This document shows, piece after piece, positions 15,721 to 25,897 of a stretch of 64,000 nt of DNA; position 1 is the first letter of the stretch, and each line of letters starts with the position of its first letter. This DNA comes from Capnocytophaga granulosa ATCC 51502. GTDB taxonomy: Bacteria > Bacteroidota > Bacteroidia > Flavobacteriales > Flavobacteriaceae. The translations under genes and the position numbers were made by a program. The notes beneath the pieces are model-generated. The model did not search any database, was not told the origin of the DNA, and saw nothing but the letters and a program-made list of their open reading frames with translations. The DNA is taken from assembly GCF_000411115.1 (NCBI RefSeq), contig NZ_KE150253.1:434001-498000 (forward strand), in the 5' to 3' direction.

Positions 15721-17394
15721 TTAAGGGCGAGTAGCAAATATGAGTCGTTTTCCTCGGCTATCTCCTGAAGCCTCCATGTTCTTAAGGGCTTCTATATAAT
15801 TTAGGTTAAGCCCCTTATAGGTATTAGGATAGTTAATCCTTTCGGGAATACCTGTTACATCGGTTGCTGAAGGGTCCTTTAAAAAGACATAGTAAGAAGG
15901 ATTGGAAGCAGGGAGATTGGCTCTTACACGTTCCCCTACATTTATCAAAGTCTTAGGATAGCCTGTGCGACGATATTCAGCCCATGCCTCATCGGGGTTC
16001 ATATATAGGGAAATATACTTTTGGGTGAGTACACGTTCCTTTTTAGCTTCTTCTGTAAGGCTGCTTATGTCAGCAATAGTGTAACCTGCTTTTCTTGTTG
16101 AGCTTACACCCCATCTGTCGAAAGAGGCCTCTACCGCTTTCTTATACATATCATTATCCCAATCCCTGATTTCAGAGAGGATAAAGTATACTTCTGAGTA
16201 ATCCATTAGGACAATAGGAGCAGTAGCTTTTAGTACCTCTTGGGAGAAAAGAGAAACTTCTTCTCCAGCTTTGTATTGGTTGGCAGCTTCGCTACCTTCT
16301 TGCATACCATAAGGCATACCTACATAGGCAAGGGTATCAATATCAGCAGATTCATCAATCGTATATCCACTATTTATAGTCCATTTGTCGATTCCTTTGG
16401 GGGCAAAGTATTTTTCCATACGAGGATCCACTCCAAAATTGAGCCCTCTAGTATTAGCCTTCTTATTTGTTCCTGAAAGGAGTTTTATAAAGTTGGATGA
16501 TGGCAGGTAGTCTACACGGTTTCCTACAAAATAATCGTAATACATAGGGGCAGGATAGGTGTAATTATTCTCAGAGATCAGTTCTGCACTCTTGAAGTTA
16601 GCATCTAAGAGTTCATCGTCATGCCCTTGTTTATAGTAAGTGATAATAGCTCTTACTTTTTCAGCCAAAGGAGCGCCCAAGACGGCATCGGTAGCTCCTT
16701 TGAGGTGATTGGCAATACGCAAACGTAAGGAGTTAGCAAACTTTTTCAAGTTGGTAGGGGTGCCAAAAATCACATCTCCTGAAGAGAATACATAGGTGTC
16801 GTTTTCTATTTGTGCAGTAGCCGCTTCTAATTCCTTGAGAATGTCTAAATAGACATCCTTTTGTGGGGCAAATACAGGGGTTACATACTTATCTGTCTGT
16901 AAGGCTTGGAACTTAGGATTGTCCTGATCTCCGTAGGAATAATAAGGTATATCCCCAAAAGCTTGTACTCCAAGGCTAAAGACATAAGCGAGCATAATAC
17001 GGGCTGCTGCTATTTGGTTGTTGTTCTTTCCATAGACGGAAACCAAATCTTTTGTTTCAGGATTGGTGTTTAGGTTGATAATCTCTTTGTATCCTATACC
17101 ACGTCCATACATCTGGTAATAAATGGTACTTCCTCCGTCAGGGTCAAGTAGATAGCGGCTTTCCTTGGTATAGATAGGTTGGGAGGCATATTGCATCCAG
17201 GTAAGGGATTGTTTCCCCATATTGTCATATCCTCTGAGATTATACATAAGTGCTTGATTATTACCATTGAACAAGGCATAGGTAAGATAATCTTCTGGCA
17301 CATTCGGATTCTTGTTAATCTCTCCAAAATCCTTGGTACAACTTCCTAGTAGGAGAGTCGTACCTAATATGGCAGTTATTATATTTTTTTTCAT
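15721..17394 (-). CDS. SusD-like outer-membrane lipoprotein (SusD-like_2 type), second copy
   Basis: A 557-residue lipoprotein: MKKNIITAIL...LLLGSC with lipid attachment at Cys19, followed by TKDFGEINKNPN, a typical SusD beginning. The body has SusD-family helix segments such as MMAYVFSL-like LAYVFSLGVQAFGDIPYY and FANSLRLRIANHLKG, and ends with a short ...RLIFATRP tail. It is the surface lid that binds nutrients and opens over its SusC partner, encoded 21 bases upstream. It is a clear paralogue of 20754..22415. The ligand is not evident. Confidence 0.92.
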   Translation of the reverse strand: MKKNIITAILGTTLLLGSCTKDFGEINKNPNVPEDYLTYALFNGNNQALMYNLRGYDNMGKQSLTWMQYASQPIYTKESRYLLDPDGGSTIYYQMYGRGIGYKEIINLNTNPETKDLVSVYGKNNNQIAAARIMLAYVFSLGVQAFGDIPYYSYGDQDNPKFQALQTDKYVTPVFAPQKDVYLDILKELEAATAQIENDTYVFSSGDVIFGTPTNLKKFANSLRLRIANHLKGATDAVLGAPLAEKVRAIITYYKQGHDDELLDANFKSAELISENNYTYPAPMYYDYFVGNRVDYLPSSNFIKLLSGTNKKANTRGLNFGVDPRMEKYFAPKGIDKWTINSGYTIDESADIDTLAYVGMPYGMQEGSEAANQYKAGEEVSLFSQEVLKATAPIVLMDYSEVYFILSEIRDWDNDMYKKAVEASFDRWGVSSTRKAGYTIADISSLTEEAKKERVLTQKYISLYMNPDEAWAEYRRTGYPKTLINVGERVRANLPASNPSYYVFLKDPSATDVTGIPERINYPNTYKGLNLNYIEALKNMEASGDSRGKRLIFATRP

Positions 17395-17415
17395 TGTTAG
17401 GCTAATTTAATTTGT

Positions 17416-20400
17416 TTATAATTTTAATCCTACACTAAGGGCAAAACTTCTGGTAGTAGGCAAGGAAGAGTTCCCCATACCTTGGTTATAGATAGCACTT
17501 TCAGGATCCATACCATCCCATGCCAAGGCGCCTGTCCAGAGGTTGTAACCTGAAAGGGTAAAGTTCAAGCCTTTGATATGTTTGGTTTCAGGAAGTGGTA
17601 CTTCATAAGAGAGAGATACACTACGAAGTTTTAGGAAAGTAGCATCGAATATAGCTTGCGCGTCTATTCCTTTGTAGAAAGTACTACCATATTCCTTAGG
17701 GCTAATCGCTTTGGTATTCTTTACTCCTGTAGATACGATAGTGCCGTCACTTTCTACACGTGCAACAACTCCATCGAGCACTATACCTTTTTGTCCATTA
17801 GGCCCATTGGCATCACGCTCTCTCATACCATTGGCCACAGTTTCTCGTATACTACCTGCATACATACCCAAGGCGTAAGCTCCTGCATAGTAGCTTCCTC
17901 CATGTTGGTAGTCAAAGGTAAAGGAGAGACTGAAATTTCCATAGGTAAAGGTGTTGGTAAGACCTGTGGTAAATTCTGGGTTAATGTTGCCCAAAACTTC
18001 TTTGTCTTTTGAACGAAGATAGAACCCATTTTCATCTACCAAGCGGTTTCCTGCATCATCATATACATAATTACCACCATACATTTCACCGAAAGGACGG
18101 CCTTCTATGGCGTATAACTCTACGTTTGCATAGTAGTCCCAAGTAACTTTGTAACGGCTCAAACCTGGGGCTAACTTGATGAGTTTGTTTCTGTTTCTTG
18201 AAATATTCCAATCTAGATACCAAGCAAATTTGTCGGTTTGTATAGGAGTTGCAGAAAGGGTTACTTCAAATCCCTTATTGGACATTTCCCCGCTGTTTAC
18301 CTTCTTGTAAGTATATCCGTTGGAGGCATCCACAGGCATGGAGAGGATAAGGTCTTTGGAGAGAATGTCATAGTAAGAGAAGCCTAAAGAAAGGCGACTG
18401 TTAAAGAACTGAAGGTCAATACCCGCCTCTTTGGTTTCCTTAATTTCAGGACGGAGATCTGGATTTTTCTTTTCGGTAGGAACTAAATAGTATTGAGATC
18501 CTCTAAAAGACTGATAAACATCTGGATAGGTCTTAAGAACATAGGCAGAAGCATCGTTTCCTACTTGTGCCCAGCCTGCTCTGAGCTTACCATAGCTAAA
18601 CCAAGAAGGTAAGTTCTTGAAAGAATTGGTAAATACATAAGAGAAAGTTACTGAAGGGTAGAAGATAGGTACTGATACGGTAGAGAACCAGTCATTGCGC
18701 CCTGTAACTTCTACGAAAGCAGTGCCTTTGTAGCCGAAAGAAGCCATACCATATACACTATTGGTACGTGTCCATGAGGAGTAAGTATATCCTCTTGGTC
18801 TTTCCTTACTATTGTCTACAGAATAGAAGTCAGGCACGATAAGTCCTCCTTGAGTAGCAGCTCCAGCATAAGCATATTTGTTTTGGGCGCGTGAAAGACC
18901 TATAAATCCTGTTAAGGAAAAGTTTTCTCCAAGATTTGGATTATAGTGTAGGCGTGTTTCGTAGTTGAAAGCAGCATTCTCATACATATATCTTTGGTAT
19001 TGAGAAGTGTCGTGAGAGCCTACAGCTGTTCTTGATTCAGTCATAAGGGAGTAGATATCACCATACATCTTTCCTACCAAGAAAAGGTTATCGGTGAAGT
19101 TGTAGGTAAGCCCAATATTACCGAAAAAGCGATGACGCTTGTCATTTTGAGTAATTTCGTTGAGCATCCAATAGAGGTTATCAGCGAAGTTAGGCTTAGG
19201 ATCTTCCCAACTAATTCTATTCCAAGTGCGTTGGGAGCCATCAGGAGCCTTATAGAAGCGCTCTAGATTTCTCATATCCAATTGGCGGTGTGTATATCCA
19301 TAGATTACGGTAGAGAATCCACTATTATCATTGGCATCGGCATAGGTATAGTTTGGATTGTCACGTGTAGTGATAGAATAGTTTAGACCACCTTCTGCTT
19401 TGAGTTTGCTTGATAAATCAGAAGTAAAGCTAAAGGCCAAGTTGCTACGTTCAAGCTTAGTGGTAGGTACGATTCCTGAGGTAGAGGTGTTCCCCAAGGA
19501 GAAACGCAAGTTGGTTCCCGATACAGAGCGTGTAACAGAGAAAGAGTTATTAGTAGTAACCCCTGTACGGAAGAACTGATCTACGTCATGCTTAGGAGCT
19601 TGCCAAGGTACAGGTTTTAGATAGTGTTCGGAGAGATATTTTTGATCAAAAGCATACCAAGGTAGGTAAGGAGTACCATCATACTTAGGCCCCCAGCTTT
19701 CGTCAACATCGTATTGGGGAAGGTTATAGGTAGTTCCGTTGATAGTTTGTTTGACAAAGTCCAGGCTGGAACCTCCACCATATTCGTTCTGCAATTTTGG
19801 AGCAATGTAGGCATTGTCAAAACTCACAGAAGAGTTGATATCTATATTGGTTTTTCCTCCTTTGCCCGATTTGGTAGTATAGAGAATCACCCCATTACCT
19901 CCACGGCTTCCGTAGAGAGCCGTAGCAGCTCCACCAGTAAGGACGGTTACAGACTCTATATCGTCCTTGTTGATTTCGGAAGAAACATCTCCATATTTAC
20001 TTCCTAAATCCACCATAGGCACCCCATCAATAACAATGAGCGGTTGGCTACTTCCTGTAACACTACCCTTACCACGGAGTTCCATTTTGGAGCCTTGCAT
20101 ACCTCCTGCGGAAGCAGCGGTAAGTCCTGCGGTTTTTCCTTTGAGGTCTTCTCCTCCTTCCAGCGTAGTGTCGGTATAACCTGTGGCATTGGCATCACGC
20201 TCTACCCCAAGGGCACCTACCTTTTTAGCATCTTCGGTAAGGAGTGCGAGCACTACATCAATAGTTGTTTCGAGGCCTACTTTCCTCTCTACATTTTGGT
20301 AACCCTGAGCGGTGAATTGTAAGGTTTCTTCCCCTTGTGCCTCAATGGCATACATACCCTCAGTGTTTGTTGTTGCATTGCGGCTAGTACCTACCACAAG

Positions 20401-20523
20401 TACGGTAGCACCAGCCACTGGTTTTCCTGCACTATCCTTTACGCTCCCTATAATGGTCTGTTGTGCGAAAGTAAGCGTAGAGGTGAGGAGGAATACCCAT
20501 AAGAATAGATTCCTAAGTCTCAT
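17416..20523 (-). CDS. SusC/RagA-type TonB-dependent outer-membrane transporter, second copy
   Basis: A 1035-residue protein with a signal peptide (cleaved near FAQ, residue 21), a carboxypeptidase-D-like regulatory domain (about residues 23-100, GSVKDSAGKPVAGATVLV), a plug domain (about 105-230, with ELRGKGSVTGSSQPLIVIDG and LYGSRGGNGVILYTTKSG), and a long beta-barrel ending in SVGLKL, a usual C-terminal barrel signal. No STN sensor domain is present, so regulation by an anti-sigma factor is not expected. It imports a ligand captured by its SusD partner using TonB energy. Its own promoter and an upstream terminator separate it from the first pair. Confidence 0.95.
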   Translation of the reverse strand: MRLRNLFLWVFLLTSTLTFAQQTIIGSVKDSAGKPVAGATVLVVGTSRNATTNTEGMYAIEAQGEETLQFTAQGYQNVERKVGLETTIDVVLALLTEDAKKVGALGVERDANATGYTDTTLEGGEDLKGKTAGLTAASAGGMQGSKMELRGKGSVTGSSQPLIVIDGVPMVDLGSKYGDVSSEINKDDIESVTVLTGGAATALYGSRGGNGVILYTTKSGKGGKTNIDINSSVSFDNAYIAPKLQNEYGGGSSLDFVKQTINGTTYNLPQYDVDESWGPKYDGTPYLPWYAFDQKYLSEHYLKPVPWQAPKHDVDQFFRTGVTTNNSFSVTRSVSGTNLRFSLGNTSTSGIVPTTKLERSNLAFSFTSDLSSKLKAEGGLNYSITTRDNPNYTYADANDNSGFSTVIYGYTHRQLDMRNLERFYKAPDGSQRTWNRISWEDPKPNFADNLYWMLNEITQNDKRHRFFGNIGLTYNFTDNLFLVGKMYGDIYSLMTESRTAVGSHDTSQYQRYMYENAAFNYETRLHYNPNLGENFSLTGFIGLSRAQNKYAYAGAATQGGLIVPDFYSVDNSKERPRGYTYSSWTRTNSVYGMASFGYKGTAFVEVTGRNDWFSTVSVPIFYPSVTFSYVFTNSFKNLPSWFSYGKLRAGWAQVGNDASAYVLKTYPDVYQSFRGSQYYLVPTEKKNPDLRPEIKETKEAGIDLQFFNSRLSLGFSYYDILSKDLILSMPVDASNGYTYKKVNSGEMSNKGFEVTLSATPIQTDKFAWYLDWNISRNRNKLIKLAPGLSRYKVTWDYYANVELYAIEGRPFGEMYGGNYVYDDAGNRLVDENGFYLRSKDKEVLGNINPEFTTGLTNTFTYGNFSLSFTFDYQHGGSYYAGAYALGMYAGSIRETVANGMRERDANGPNGQKGIVLDGVVARVESDGTIVSTGVKNTKAISPKEYGSTFYKGIDAQAIFDATFLKLRSVSLSYEVPLPETKHIKGLNFTLSGYNLWTGALAWDGMDPESAIYNQGMGNSSLPTTRSFALSVGLKL

Positions 20524-20552
20524 ATCTCTAATAAATAGTTAGATTAATAACC

Positions 20553-20582
20553 CAAAGATACAATTTTTTCTTTAAACAACAA
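20553..20582 (-). promoter_or_regulatory. Promoter of the second SusC-SusD pair
   Basis: On the minus strand TTG (complement of 20580-20582), 19 bases, then TATCTTTG (complement of 20553-20560). This matches the Bacteroidota consensus, 29 bases before the SusC start. Confidence 0.8.
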
Positions 20583-20692
20583 TATGTCTCATTTAAAAAA
20601 TAAAAAAATCATATATAAGTTTGTTTTTATAAACTAATATACTTAAAACATGATTAAAAAAGCTTTTTATATCTTTTATAGCTGATTTAAAC

Positions 20693-20725
20693 AAAAAAAG
20701 AGAGCAGTCCCAAAGACTGCTCTCC
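20693..20725 (-). terminator. Terminator of the first SusC-SusD pair
   Basis: On the minus strand a perfect 10-base stem GAGAGCAGTC/GACTGCTCTC is followed by a run of seven T (complement of 20693-20699). It shows that the two pairs are separate transcription units. Confidence 0.88.
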
Positions 20726-20753
20726 AAAAAGGATTAAAATGTATTTCTACCTA

Positions 20754-22415
20754 TTAGGGCCTGTTCTCTGCAAAAATGAGTCGGTGCATCATAGAGTCTC
20801 CATTGGTTTTCGCTCTAGCTTTGTCATAATTAGCTTGATTAAGTCCTTTGTACTCCAAAGGATAGTTCACTCTTTCAGGGACTCCTGTATTGCCTTCATA
20901 CATAGATTCAAATTTGTAACTATTGTTACTGATATCTGTAGCAGATCCATCTTCATCAAGGAGGTAATTTGTTTTTACTCTTTCTCCTACTTTGATTAAG
21001 AATTTAGGATAACCTGTACGGCGATACTCTGTCCATCCTTCGTTAGGATTCATATACAGAGCTACATACTTTTGAGTCATTACAGTTTCTGCAGTAGCGG
21101 CAGGGAGACTATTGATGAAGGCTGTAGCTTTTGCTGTGTCTACATTCCATTTGTCCATAGACGCCTTTACACCAGCTTTGTACCAGTTATTGTCCCAACC
21201 TCTAATCTCAGAAAGGATGAAGCACACTTCAGAATAATCCATAATGACTTCTTTATAATCAGCCTTGAGTATGGTTGAACTGAAAATAGAAATTTTAGTT
21301 CCTCCACCGAATTGGCTTTCAGTGGTACCTTCAGCCATACCATAAGGCATTCCCTTATATTGGGTTGTATCTATAGTGGTTGATTCATCATACGCTCCTT
21401 TAAGAGCATCTTGTTTTCCAGTTCCCACAGGGGCAAAATATTTCTGTACACGAGGGTCTACTCCAAAAGATAATCCTCTATCTTGGGCATGCTTATTGGT
21501 TCCTATAAGGAATTTTACAAACGTATTAGAAGGCACATAGTCCATACGTTGGTCTATAAAATAATCATTATAGATAGGTGCACAATAATCATAGTTATCT
21601 TCGAAAAGGAGGGTCACATTCTCTCCTTCTCTGAGAAGTTCATTTTCATTACTACTTGCGTAATGATTAATTACCGCCTCTGCAGCTGCCTTAAGTTCTG
21701 CATCACTAACGTTTTTAACATGGTTAGCAATACGTAAGCGCAAAGAGTTAGTAAAACGTTTTAGCTTACCTATAGAACCGAAGATGAAATCACCTTGAGA
21801 GAAGACTTCGTCATCTTCGTTTAGGGTGCTAAGATCATTACTTACTTCACCTAATTCTTTAAGGATATCTAAGTAGATGTCTTTTTCATCAGCATATTCA
21901 GGAGTAATATATTTATCCAATTGTAGGGCTTGGAATTTTTGATTTTCTCTACTTCCATAGGAATAGTAAGGAACATCTCCAAAGGTCTCTGTCAATATAC
22001 TAAAGTAGTAGGCCATCATAGTACGTGCAGCACATATTTGACCTAAATTACTTCCAAAGATAGCTGCTTCCCCTTTAGTTTCAGGGTCAGTATTGAGTTT
22101 TATAATCTTATTGAGAACTTCAGCACGCTTGTAGATTTGTTTCCAAAGATTATTTCCAGCTCCTTCTTTATACTGGTAACGACTTTCTTTGGTATAGGTA
22201 GTCTCTGAAGTATATTGCATCCAAGTACGCATCAAAGAAGCGGAGTTCTCATTTTTGCGTAGATTGTATAAGAATCCAAAGGAAGCATTGCCAAATAGAG
22301 CAGAGGTAAGGTATTCCTCAGGTTGGTTAGGGTTCTTATTAATCTCTTCAAAATCTTTTTCGCAACTACTAAAAAGCAGTCCGACAGACAATAAGGATAT
22401 TATGATTCGTTTCAT
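20754..22415 (-). CDS. SusD-like outer-membrane lipoprotein, first copy
   Basis: A 553-residue lipoprotein with attachment site Cys18 (LLFSSCEK) and the start DFEEINKNPNQPEEYLTSAL, matching its paralogue at 15721..17394 almost segment by segment (for example NSLRLRIANH, ILSEIRGWDN, EYRRTGYPKF, LIFAENRP). Differences cluster in the central part (ATAETVMTQ, the Thr/Glu-rich loops), where SusD proteins contact ligand, suggesting that the two copies diverged in specificity. It follows its SusC partner by 32 bases. Confidence 0.92.
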   Translation of the reverse strand: MKRIIISLLSVGLLFSSCEKDFEEINKNPNQPEEYLTSALFGNASFGFLYNLRKNENSASLMRTWMQYTSETTYTKESRYQYKEGAGNNLWKQIYKRAEVLNKIIKLNTDPETKGEAAIFGSNLGQICAARTMMAYYFSILTETFGDVPYYSYGSRENQKFQALQLDKYITPEYADEKDIYLDILKELGEVSNDLSTLNEDDEVFSQGDFIFGSIGKLKRFTNSLRLRIANHVKNVSDAELKAAAEAVINHYASSNENELLREGENVTLLFEDNYDYCAPIYNDYFIDQRMDYVPSNTFVKFLIGTNKHAQDRGLSFGVDPRVQKYFAPVGTGKQDALKGAYDESTTIDTTQYKGMPYGMAEGTTESQFGGGTKISIFSSTILKADYKEVIMDYSEVCFILSEIRGWDNNWYKAGVKASMDKWNVDTAKATAFINSLPAATAETVMTQKYVALYMNPNEGWTEYRRTGYPKFLIKVGERVKTNYLLDEDGSATDISNNSYKFESMYEGNTGVPERVNYPLEYKGLNQANYDKARAKTNGDSMMHRLIFAENRP

Positions 22416-22447
22416 ATTCTCTGTAATCTGTTTATTAATTGTTAATT

Positions 22448-25400
22448 TTATAATTTTAAGCCTACTGCGAGACTAAAGCTTCTAGTAGTTGGCAAGGAAG
22501 AGTTACCCATACCATAGTTGTAAGCAGCTGTTTCTGGATCCATACCATCCCAAGCCAAAGCTCCAGTCCATAGGTTATATCCTGAAAGGGTAAAGTTCAA
22601 GCCTTTGATATGCTTGGTTTCAGGTAGTGGCACATCATAAGAAAGGGATACACTACGTAATTTTAGATAGGTAGCATCAAATACACTTTGTTCATCCAAA
22701 TCAAACATGAATGTAGTACCATATTCTTTTGGACTGATAGCTATGTCATTAGGTTTTCCTGCTTTAGGACCTGATTTGAATACCCCTGGTAGGACGATCC
22801 CTTTTTGACCTTCAGGACCATTGAGATCTTTCTCACGCATACCATTAGCAACTGTTTCACGAGCGGTACCTGCGATCATACCCAACATATAAGCACCTGC
22901 AAAATAGCTACCTCCATGTTGGTAGTCAAAAGTGAAGGAAAGGCTAAAGTTGCCATAAGTAAGGGTGTTGGTAAGTCCAGTAGTAAAGTCAGGGTTGATG
23001 TTTCCTAATGATTTTTGGTTAGAGCGAACATAGTGTCCTCTTTCATCTACCAAACGATTTCCTTGGTCATCATATTCGTATCCAGCCCCATAGATTTCTC
23101 CAAAAGGACGTCCTTCTATTGCATAAAGGTTTACAGTACCATAGTAGTCTCCTGTTACTCTATAACGTCCTAGACCTGGGTATAACTTGGTTAGCTTATT
23201 GATATTTTTTGAAAAGTTCCAATCAATATACCAACCGAACTTATCTGTTTGTACAGGAGTGGCAGAAAGAGTGATTTCAAAACCTTTGTTAGACATTTCT
23301 CCACTATTAATGTTTTTGTAAGTATATCCATTTGCTGCATCTACAGGAAGAGAAAGGATAAGGTCTTTGGAGAGAATGTCATATACAGAGAATCCTAAAG
23401 AGAGACGGCTGTTAAAGAACTGAAGGTCGATACCAGCTTCTTTAGTTTCCTTGATTTCAGGAAGTAAGTCAGGATTGTTTTGTGTGTCAGGCACTCCATA
23501 GTTTGGTGTTCCATGGAAGAGATTATTTATCACAGGGTAAGTCTTAAGCACATAAGCAGAAGCATCATTACCTACTTGAGCTAAACCTGCACGGATTTTA
23601 CCATAAGAGAACCATGAAGGAAGATTCTTGAAGGAATTAGAAAACACATAAGAAGCCGTTACAGAAGGGTAGAAAATAGGTTTAGATACAGTAGAGAACC
23701 AGTCTTGACGTCCTGTAACCTCTACGAATAAAGTGCTCTTATAACCTAAAGAAGCCATCCCGAAAACACTATTAGTACGAGTCCATGAAGCATAAGTAGT
23801 AGCTGTTGGTTTCTGTAAACTGTTTTCGATAGAATAGTAATTAGGTACGATCAAGCCTCCTTGGGTAGCAGCACCTGTTTTATCATATCTATTTTCTGAA
23901 CGAGCAGCTCCAATGAATCCTGTCAAGGAAAAATTCTCTCCTAAGTTAGGTGTATAGTGCAAACGAGTTTCGTAGTTAAATCCTGAATTGATATAAGTAT
24001 ATTTGTTATAGTCAGGTGTGTTCTGATAAGTACCTTTAGCTGTTCTTCCTTCTGTTTTAAGAGCATAGATATCCCCATAAATCTTACCTACCCAAAAGAA
24101 ATTATCTGTGAAGTTGTAGGTGAAACCAATGTTACCAAATATACGATGGTTTTTATCATCAGAGGTAACCTCATTAAGAAGCCAATAGACGTTATTGCTA
24201 AAACGAGCAGATGGATCATTCCAAGCATTTCTGTTCCAAGTACGTTGAGGATTATTAATATCTTCTGATTTGTAGAATCTTTCAAGATTTCTATAATCTA
24301 ACTGACGTTGTGTATATCCATATAAGAGGATAGGAAGCCCGCCATTGGAATAAGCGTCTGCATAAGTATAACCAGGGTTATGGCGGGTAGTGATAGAATA
24401 GTTAAAACCTCCTTCTGCTTTGAGCTTGCTTGATAGGTCGGAAGTAAAGCTAAAAGCCACGTTTGATTTCTCCATTTTGGTAGTAGGTACAATTCCTGTT
24501 GTTTCACTATTTCCTACAGAGAAGCGTAGGTTGGTACCTGAAAGAGAACGTGTGATAGAAATAGAGTTGTTAGTAGTAACCCCTGTACGGAAGAATTTGT
24601 CTACGTCATTCTTAGGAGCTTGCCAAGGAACAGGTTTTAGATAGTGGTCAGCAAGGAATCTTTTATCAAAAGCATACCAAGGTAGGTAAGGAGTACCATC
24701 ATATTTAGGACCCCAGCTTTCATCAGGACCATAATCTGCTATATTGTATTCACGTCCTTCTATTGTTTGCTTAGTGAAACTTTGAGAAGATCCACCACCA
24801 TACTCATTTTGTAATTTAGGTGCTATATAAGCATTTTCAAATGTTACAGAAGAGTTGACATCAATATTGGTCTTTCCTCCCTTACCTGATTTGGTAGTAT
24901 AGAGGATAACCCCATTACCACCACGGCTACCATAGAGAGCGGTAGCAGCACCACCGGTAAGTACTGTTACGGACTCTATGTCATCTTTGTTAATTTCGGA
25001 TGCAGAGTTTCCATAACCATCTCCCATTTCAGCCATAGGCACCCCATCGATAACGATCAGCGGCTGGCTACTTCCTGTTACAGAACCTGTACCACGGAGG
25101 GTCATCTTAGTCTGTCCCATACCACTTCCTGCGGCGGCAAGTCCTGCGGTTTTTCCTTTGAGGTTGTCGCCTCCCTCAAGGGTAGTTTCGGAGTACCCTG
25201 TAGCATTGGCATCACGCTCTATACCAAGAGCTCCTACTGTTTTAGCATCTTCGGAAGTAAGGGGAAGTACTACATCAATAGTAGTTTCTAATCCCACTTT
25301 CCTTTGAATGTTTTGATACCCCTGAGCGTTGAATTGTAGGGTTTCCTCGGCCTGAGCCTCAATAGAATACCCTCCTTCGGAGGAGGTAGTGGTTGCGCGA

Positions 25401-25540
25401 CTGGTACCCACCACGATCACAGTAGCACCCGCCACAGGTTTCCCTTTACTGTCTTTTACACTACCCTTTACGGTTTGTTGTGCAAAAGCCATTGTCGTAA
25501 AGACAAGGGAACACAATAAGAATAATTTTTTTAAGTTCAT
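22448..25540 (-). CDS. SusC/RagA-type TonB-dependent outer-membrane transporter, first copy
   Basis: A 1030-residue protein with the same layout as 17416..20523: signal peptide (MNLKKLFLLC...AFAQ), regulatory domain GSVKDSKGKPVAGATVIV, plug with TLRGTGSVTGSSQPLIVIDG, barrel with C-terminus AVGLKL. Long identical stretches in plug and barrel mark a tandem duplication; extracellular-loop regions (for instance around residues 255-275 and 560-580) differ most. No glycoside hydrolase, peptidase or regulator gene lies beside the locus, so the substrate (glycan, peptide or other) cannot be named. Confidence 0.95.
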   Translation of the reverse strand: MNLKKLFLLCSLVFTTMAFAQQTVKGSVKDSKGKPVAGATVIVVGTSRATTTSSEGGYSIEAQAEETLQFNAQGYQNIQRKVGLETTIDVVLPLTSEDAKTVGALGIERDANATGYSETTLEGGDNLKGKTAGLAAAGSGMGQTKMTLRGTGSVTGSSQPLIVIDGVPMAEMGDGYGNSASEINKDDIESVTVLTGGAATALYGSRGGNGVILYTTKSGKGGKTNIDVNSSVTFENAYIAPKLQNEYGGGSSQSFTKQTIEGREYNIADYGPDESWGPKYDGTPYLPWYAFDKRFLADHYLKPVPWQAPKNDVDKFFRTGVTTNNSISITRSLSGTNLRFSVGNSETTGIVPTTKMEKSNVAFSFTSDLSSKLKAEGGFNYSITTRHNPGYTYADAYSNGGLPILLYGYTQRQLDYRNLERFYKSEDINNPQRTWNRNAWNDPSARFSNNVYWLLNEVTSDDKNHRIFGNIGFTYNFTDNFFWVGKIYGDIYALKTEGRTAKGTYQNTPDYNKYTYINSGFNYETRLHYTPNLGENFSLTGFIGAARSENRYDKTGAATQGGLIVPNYYSIENSLQKPTATTYASWTRTNSVFGMASLGYKSTLFVEVTGRQDWFSTVSKPIFYPSVTASYVFSNSFKNLPSWFSYGKIRAGLAQVGNDASAYVLKTYPVINNLFHGTPNYGVPDTQNNPDLLPEIKETKEAGIDLQFFNSRLSLGFSVYDILSKDLILSLPVDAANGYTYKNINSGEMSNKGFEITLSATPVQTDKFGWYIDWNFSKNINKLTKLYPGLGRYRVTGDYYGTVNLYAIEGRPFGEIYGAGYEYDDQGNRLVDERGHYVRSNQKSLGNINPDFTTGLTNTLTYGNFSLSFTFDYQHGGSYFAGAYMLGMIAGTARETVANGMREKDLNGPEGQKGIVLPGVFKSGPKAGKPNDIAISPKEYGTTFMFDLDEQSVFDATYLKLRSVSLSYDVPLPETKHIKGLNFTLSGYNLWTGALAWDGMDPETAAYNYGMGNSSLPTTRSFSLAVGLKL

Positions 25541-25568
25541 ATCTCTTTATGAATTTTAATTAGCGCCC

Positions 25569-25598
25569 CAAAGGTACGTCTTTTTTCTGGATCAGCAA
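25569..25598 (-). promoter_or_regulatory. Promoter of the first SusC-SusD pair
   Basis: On the minus strand TTG (complement of 25596-25598), exactly 19 bases, TACCTTTG (complement of 25569-25576), 28 bases before the start codon. Same layout as in front of the second pair. Confidence 0.8.
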
Positions 25599-25769
25599 GG
25601 AAAAACGATGTGTTTTTCCGCTTGTTTTGCGTTAAATTCGCCTTTTTGCTCCTAGGATGCGTAAAATCAAGTCTTTTTGCTTTTTAGTGGAAATAAGGAG
25701 GTTTTTATCTTGTTTTTGATAGAGGTAGAAATAATATCGATAGTAGAAAATATTGTATAGTCCAATTCG

Positions 25770-25865
25770 TTAAGGCGCAATAAATTGCGCCTCTACAGAA
25801 GACTATGCTCACCAAGAATTGTCTTAGCTATCATCTGTGTAGAGGCGCAATTTATTGCGTTTTAA
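25770..25865. repeat. Inverted pair of REP-like palindromes (REPIN-like)
   Basis: Two 28-base arms (25770-25797 and 25838-25865) are inverted copies with 26 of 28 matches; each arm is itself palindromic around GCGCAATAAATTGCGC. A 40-base spacer lies between. The arrangement is that of a REPIN doublet. No RAYT-type transposase gene is in the window. Confidence 0.75.
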
Positions 25866-25897
25866 AAAATCAGCAATAGTGTTTTCTAAATAAATTG

